The translations under genes and the position numbers were made by a program. 64,000 bases of DNA, taken from NCBI GenBank assembly GCA_049487715.1, contig CP150585.1, positions 124,001 to 188,000 of the forward strand, given 5' to 3'. The stretch's first letter is position 1. Each line of letters opens with the position of its first letter. Positions 63,434-64,000 of this stretch are shown here, one piece after another. The stretch is from Pycnococcus provasolii (taxonomy: Eukaryota > Chlorophyta > Pseudoscourfieldiophyceae > Pseudoscourfieldiales). The notes under the pieces were generated by a model. That model saw nothing but the letters and a program-made list of their open reading frames with translations. It searched no databases and was not told the origin of the DNA.

Positions 63434-64000
63434 GGATCAAAAAGGCGTTTTGCCACTGATGAAGTTTGGGTGGTAAAGTATTTTTCACTTTCTACGGGGG
63501 ACGTGAATGGGGTGAATGAACTACCTGGGGGGGTGGGGTGATTTTGGTTTTCAAAAAATCTGTCACATTTTGCACCATGAGTGGCGCGATTCCTTTCCTT
63601 TTGATTCGTGATGTGAAAATCCAATATTTTTAACAGTTTCAATTTTTAACTAACTTGTTGATGTGCGACACCACCATGCCCTTAAAATGCTTCGGCATAC
63701 TGCTGGTGCCCGTGAGCCCGGCGTCTTCTTCTGCAGATCCTCTCTGGGCTCTGGCCTCTTCTGCGGTCTCCGACAGACGGACTGCCACATTTTCTAAATA
63801 TGACACTCGAGGCTGCTATCTGGAGAGAGAGTACTTGCCGTCGTTTCGACTACTGTGGTGCACGCACGTAAAAAACTAAGTCGCATAAAGAGAAGTGAGG
63901 TAATTATCTGCTTGAATCCGCGGACGCACGTTCGAGTGCTCGACGATGTTTTTATTAGAAGACTCGATTTTATTTAGTCACATTCTCAATTGAGATACCA
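63434..64000. other. Right-edge region without supported gene
   Basis: Upstream region of the coiled-coil gene. It has T-rich runs and a plus-strand open frame at 63655-63879 (74 codons) without protein-like features or a known family. It may be the promoter of the coiled-coil gene or of a gene beyond the window. Confidence 0.4.

Noticed and set aside
63655-63879. Small plus-strand frame at the right edge
   Set aside because: 74 codons, no domain, weak start context; kept only as part of an unassigned region.

Overview
The window is nuclear DNA from a eukaryote, most likely a unicellular alga of the green lineage (prasinophyte grade). The basis is the gene set (DIS3-type exosome nuclease, LIG4 with two BRCT domains, VPS13, ACAP-type ArfGAP, mitochondrial ATP11 chaperone, RUS/DUF647 protein, NHP2), very dense packing (many convergent genes 45-70 bp apart), long genes that are nearly all intronless, and telomere-like CCCTAA/CCCCTAA tracts. 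Two genes carry ordinary introns (110 nt and 85 nt), each with a CTAAC-like branch site. Two sialyltransferase-like (GT29) genes, a polycystin-type channel, proline-rich extracellular proteins and a plant-like DUF7477-type protein fit a green alga, but the species is not determined here.

Layout. 1-1.9 kb: 5' end of a gene leaving the left edge (minus), telomere-like DNA and a decayed retroelement integrase fragment. 2-11 kb: HEAT/ARM-like plus Ser/Thr kinase, RUS protein, DIS3/RRP44, then ATP11 on the minus strand. 11.5-16 kb (minus): secreted six-hairpin glycosidase-like protein and a DUF7477-like/coiled-coil/J-domain protein. 16.3-25 kb: GT29 enzyme, rhodanese-methyltransferase and LIG4 (divergent), NHP2, a type I membrane protein. 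25-26.1 kb: non-coding. 26.1-31.5 kb: IQ-polycystin channel. 31.5-42.7 kb: secreted LamG protein, MORC-PHD ATPase, large Pro-rich cadherin-like surface protein, second GT29 with an EGF-like module. 42.7-47.4 kb: AT-rich spacer, an inverted fragment copy of the ArfGAP 3' end, the ArfGAP gene, a small unknown gene. 48-59.9 kb: VPS13. 60-63.4 kb: CCCH-zinc-finger methyltransferase, FabG-type ketoacyl reductase (intron), a coiled-coil protein. The genes are mostly unrelated housekeeping and cell-surface genes; no operon or dedicated multi-gene system was found.

Most useful observations: (i) a recurrent promoter-proximal element AACCCCGAA (either orientation) roughly 50-200 bp upstream of many start codons, including a back-to-back pair in the LIG4/methyltransferase divergent promoter, plus a second recurrent element GGGGATCC; (ii) a MORC-type ATPase joined to a C4HC3 PHD finger; (iii) six single-base frame breaks and one in-frame UAG confined to four long genes, best read as residual assembly indels or real frameshifts; (iv) a 137-bp inverted, near-identical copy of the ArfGAP ankyrin exon end placed just upstream of the same gene; (v) a 16-bp-arm near-perfect palindrome at the 5' end of LIG4.
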